This document shows, one piece after another, positions 61,498 through 64,000 of a stretch of DNA of 64,000 bases. How positions within the stretch are numbered: the stretch's first letter is position 1; each line of letters opens with the position of its first letter. The stretch is from the NCBI GenBank assembly GCA_963665005.2, contig CAXXTQ010000001.1, forward strand, positions 124,001 through 188,000, given 5' to 3'. Below the pieces are notes generated by a model. The model was not told the DNA's origin. It searched no databases and was given only the letters and a program-made list of their open reading frames with translations. Source of the stretch: G963665005 sp963665005 (GTDB lineage Bacteria > Bacillota > Clostridia > Christensenellales > SZUA-584). Position numbers and translations under genes: made by a program.

Positions 61498-63537
61498 TCA
61501 TCCTGTGAATACTGAACGTACAGTCGGTATGACATAATGGCTGCCTCCTCTGCCTTTTACGTCTTCTATCACTGCTACGGCCAAATACTGCCTGTCTTGG
61601 CTTCCATCCGCCGGATAAGCCACAAACCACCCCTGCTCTGTTCCTTCCGTGTCCTGCTTATAATTTTTTATCTCGGCTGTTCCTGTTTTTCCTGCAATCG
61701 TTAAGCCGTCTATTTTAAACGAGTATCCTGTACCGTCCGGATTTTCTATAACTTGAATCATTCCATCTCTAACCGCTTGAATTGCTTCGCTTGTAAAAAC
61801 GCTTTGCTTCCATACCGTCGGGCCGTTATCTTTTTCGAGATAAGGCGCCATCATATCGCCGTTGTTTACAAAAGCTGAAAATATAGAAGCCATATGTACG
61901 GGATTAACCAATATTTTATCTTGCCCGAACCCGCTGTTTGCAAGAGCGATTTCATCATCAAATACCAGATCTGTACCAAATGTTGAATTACTCATACCAA
62001 ATTCAAAAGGAACGTCTTCACCAAAGCCAAGGCTTTTCAGCCCTTTCGCGAAATTATCCCTGCCTATTTTAATCGCCGCTTTTGCAAAATAGATGTTGTC
62101 GGAATAGATAAGCGCATTCTGCACGTTTGCAGCACCGCTGTACTGTGTTAATGTGGACACGCTGTATCCCGACCAATTTTCTTTTTTCCAAGACAGTCCG
62201 CTCGGCCCGAAATCTTCCTGTGCGGTAAACGAACCGCTGCTAAGCCCTAATGCTGCGGTTATCGGCTTAAAAGCAGACCCCGGTACAAAAACAGCTTTAA
62301 AACGATTATACATAGGCCGCGTTTCTTCGTCGTTATATTCCGCCCATTTTTCTTCCGTCAGCCCCAGTATAAAATTATTCGGGTCGTAAGACGGAGTGCT
62401 GACCAGCGCTAGTATCTCGCCTGTGCCGGGCTCCATAACAACGGCAACACCTTTATCATCCTTCATCTGGTCAAAGAGTTTTTCCTGCAATTTTGAATCG
62501 ATAGTAAGCGTTACGTTTTCCCCGTTATGAGCCTCAATTTCTGCAAGAATTTCTTTTTGCTTATCGTCTTTGTCTACAATAAAAATCTTGCAGCCGTCAA
62601 TACCCCTGATACGTTCCTCTAAAAGGCTTTCCATGCCGATCTTGCCTATTTTGCTGTTTGCGGTATACCCTTGATTCTCACGCGCATCCAGTTCGTCTTT
62701 ATTGATATTGTGTATATATCCTGTTAAATGCGCTGCTTTTTCACCAAGCACATAAACACGGTCTTGCACGGTATTGAGCCGAATTCCTTTAATTTGTAAA
62801 AGTGCTTCTTTTTTTGGGGTATCGGTGTAAGAAATATTCTTCGTTAAAGGTACAAACAAATCGTCTTTGACCCATTTTTCCGATAGTTTGCTGTTGATGC
62901 TTTCTACCGGCATATTTAAAATTTCAGAGACCTTTGCAATATCCTCCTCGCGGGTCTCGGGATTAATCTTTCCGGGAACAAAGCCAACGGCATACACATC
63001 GCCTTTTCCCGCCAGCAGTTCGCCGTTTCTGTCCAATATGCTTCCGCGTTCCCCTGTTGTGGTAGTGACGCGCACCTTGTCATCATCATTCAGGTTGGCA
63101 AATATAATGTTAGAGTTCCACTCGATCTTATACACCCCGTCGAATTTTTTGATTTGTGCTTTGTTTACAAAGCTTATCTGCCCGGCCTGTGTATCCATTG
63201 TTGTCTTATAACTTAAAATACCGCCTTCTTGAATTTCATCGATTTCTATCTGCAGATTTTGCGCTTTGATTCCTTCATAGATATTTTTATTACGGGTAAT
63301 AAAATCTTCTTTGGAAAAATCACTGCTCAGGCTTACCATGCTGTACATCTTTTCATAATCATGCGCATTGACGGCCGCCATATAGTCTTTTAATACGTCT
63401 TCTGGAAGAACGGCGCCGGGAGTTTGCGAAGTTTGCAAATCATTAATTTCAGATGAAACCCCGGAGCATGCAGCGCATATCAATATAAAAAATATAATGC
63501 TAAACACAATAAGTATCCTTTTATTTTTTGAATTCAT
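61498..63537 (-). CDS. MecA-like class B penicillin-binding protein, predicted lipoprotein
   Basis: A 679-residue transpeptidase. The signal region ends CAAC (Cys 24), a plausible lipobox. An NTF2-like MecA N-terminal domain (about 40-150) is followed by the dimerization domain beginning RGSILDRNGELLA and the transpeptidase domain. Motifs: SAFK (Ser 421, Lys 424), SDN (479-481), and the KTG triad in IAGKTGTAE. The start at 63537 has AAGGAGA upstream; the longer frame lacks one. It cross-links peptidoglycan and, by family, may be a low-affinity PBP. No regulator gene adjoins it. Confidence 0.92.
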   Translation of the reverse strand: MNSKNKRILIVFSIIFFILICAACSGVSSEINDLQTSQTPGAVLPEDVLKDYMAAVNAHDYEKMYSMVSLSSDFSKEDFITRNKNIYEGIKAQNLQIEIDEIQEGGILSYKTTMDTQAGQISFVNKAQIKKFDGVYKIEWNSNIIFANLNDDDKVRVTTTTGERGSILDRNGELLAGKGDVYAVGFVPGKINPETREEDIAKVSEILNMPVESINSKLSEKWVKDDLFVPLTKNISYTDTPKKEALLQIKGIRLNTVQDRVYVLGEKAAHLTGYIHNINKDELDARENQGYTANSKIGKIGMESLLEERIRGIDGCKIFIVDKDDKQKEILAEIEAHNGENVTLTIDSKLQEKLFDQMKDDKGVAVVMEPGTGEILALVSTPSYDPNNFILGLTEEKWAEYNDEETRPMYNRFKAVFVPGSAFKPITAALGLSSGSFTAQEDFGPSGLSWKKENWSGYSVSTLTQYSGAANVQNALIYSDNIYFAKAAIKIGRDNFAKGLKSLGFGEDVPFEFGMSNSTFGTDLVFDDEIALANSGFGQDKILVNPVHMASIFSAFVNNGDMMAPYLEKDNGPTVWKQSVFTSEAIQAVRDGMIQVIENPDGTGYSFKIDGLTIAGKTGTAEIKNYKQDTEGTEQGWFVAYPADGSQDRQYLAVAVIEDVKGRGGSHYVIPTVRSVFTG

Positions 63538-63595
63538 AATCTCTCCTTGCAGCATATGTCAATAAGGCTATTGATTGTATCTTTTTGCCAAATGC

Positions 63596-63624
63596 ATTAT
63601 ATCGTATTTTGTATTTGTTTTCAA
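63596..63624 (-). promoter_or_regulatory. Promoter of the penicillin-binding protein gene
   Basis: On the minus strand TTGAAA (63619-63624), 17 nt and TATAAT (63596-63601). A GCTCTT/AAGAGC inverted repeat lies just upstream (63627-63644). Confidence 0.6.
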
Positions 63625-63713
63625 ATGGCTCTTTTTTTCAAGAGCGCACTTTTTGTATAAAAAAATGGGCTTTTGGCATGTTTTCAAATTTTTACATTTG
63701 AAAGAAAAATTCG

Positions 63714-63722
63714 TGGTATAAT
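63714..63722 (+). promoter_or_regulatory. Extended -10 promoter for the last gene
   Basis: TGGTATAAT, an extended -10 element, about 70 nt upstream of the ATG at 63793. No clear -35 is visible. Confidence 0.45.
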
Positions 63723-63792
63723 TAGATACACAATTAATTAAGAATAATACAATGATTTTATAATATAAATTTATCTGAAAGGCACTTTTTGA

Positions 63793-64000
63793 ATGCTTGG
63801 GCGCAATAAAAAAGATACTGTATCGAATACAGAAAAAAAGAATATCTTAATAGAGTTTAAAAAAGGCATATCATCTGTCTTTACGAAACTTTTTTCAAAA
63901 ATAAAGTCGAAAATATTATTTGTTAAAGAGCGTGTATCTAAAAAGCCGGCTGCCGCAAAAAAAGAAAAGCCGCAGCAAAAAAACATCTCGGAAAAACCGG
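63793..64000 (+). CDS. Lysine-rich protein, N-terminal part
   Basis: An ATG with GAAAGG about 9 nt upstream opens a frame that runs off the window (69 codons seen). The sequence is very basic: MLGRNKKDTVSNTEKKN, then FKKGISSVFTKLFSKIKSK and KPAAAKKEKPQQK. It may be the cytoplasmic tail of a larger membrane or secreted protein, and the short amphipathic stretch could associate with membrane. Function cannot be told from this part. Confidence 0.5.
   Translation, partial: MLGRNKKDTVSNTEKKNILIEFKKGISSVFTKLFSKIKSKILFVKERVSKKPAAAKKEKPQQKNISEKP

Noticed and set aside
63627..63644. GCTCTT/AAGAGC hairpin as a terminator
   Set aside because: It lies upstream of both divergent genes, so there is no transcript for it to end; at most it is an operator.

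Overview
The window reads as a chromosomal segment of an anaerobic, endospore-forming member of the Firmicutes, class Clostridia. The grounds are the sporulation genes spoIID and a spoIIQ-type LytM gene next to murA, the desulfoferrodoxin/rubrerythrin oxygen-defence set, the long Clostridia-style S10-spc-alpha ribosomal block, a flotillin (floA) operon, and spermidine synthesis by the carboxyspermidine route. The genus cannot be told from the sequence alone. I see no tRNA, rRNA, CRISPR array, IS element or phage gene.

Left part (1-16.5 kb, all minus strand): the unusual region. Five tandem paralogous cassettes share one extracytoplasmic domain that ends in a conserved TINAIDGS(V/I)ID..GY tail. 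In three of them (positions 1-2453, 2835-5659 and 5830-8704) the domain is the C-terminus of a BlaR1-like M56 zinc protease, translationally linked to a BlaI-type repressor. In the other two (8875-12550 and 12752-16484) it is a free lipoprotein encoded downstream of an OmpR-type response regulator and a sensor kinase. Two orphan fragments of the same tail lie between cassettes 1 and 2. Each promoter carries its own operator-like repeat. I read this as an expanded envelope-sensing array in which one sensor or ligand module is wired to two signalling chassis; the ligand is unknown.

16.6-25.6 kb (minus): a spermidine operon speA-speB-carboxyspermidine dehydrogenase-decarboxylase, which takes arginine through agmatine and putrescine to spermidine. 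It is followed by separately terminated genes for a zinc dehydrogenase, a nitronate monooxygenase/FabK-like flavoprotein and a YgjP-type metallopeptidase.

25.7-28.9 kb (plus): murA, spoIID and a spoIIQ-like M23 gene, for peptidoglycan precursor synthesis and engulfment. 29.0-34.8 kb (minus): serS, argS, an M14 carboxypeptidase lipoprotein, a YdcF-like membrane protein and truA. 34.8-37.3 kb: the ECF vitamin-transporter energizing module ecfA1-ecfA2-ecfT, without an S component here.

37.4-53.6 kb (minus): one continuous ribosomal and secretion superoperon from rpsJ to rplQ, including secY, adk, map, a KOW-domain protein gene, infA and rpoA. It starts from a good sigma-A promoter and a roughly 200-nt structured leader. 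L16 carries an unusual acidic tail and L17 is long.

53.7-56.2 kb (plus): nfeD, a zinc-ribbon membrane protein, floA and a repeat-containing membrane protein, probably one membrane-microdomain operon. 56.3-58.3 kb (minus): a clostripain-family lipoprotein. 58.4-59.9 kb (plus): a Fur/PerR-type regulator, desulfoferrodoxin and rubrerythrin behind a perfect palindromic operator. 59.9-60.3 kb: a structured non-coding stretch and a promoter. 60.3-61.4 kb: a secreted NlpC/P60 hydrolase with three peptidoglycan-binding repeats. 61.5-63.5 kb (minus): a MecA-like class B penicillin-binding lipoprotein. The window closes with the start of a divergent, lysine-rich open frame.
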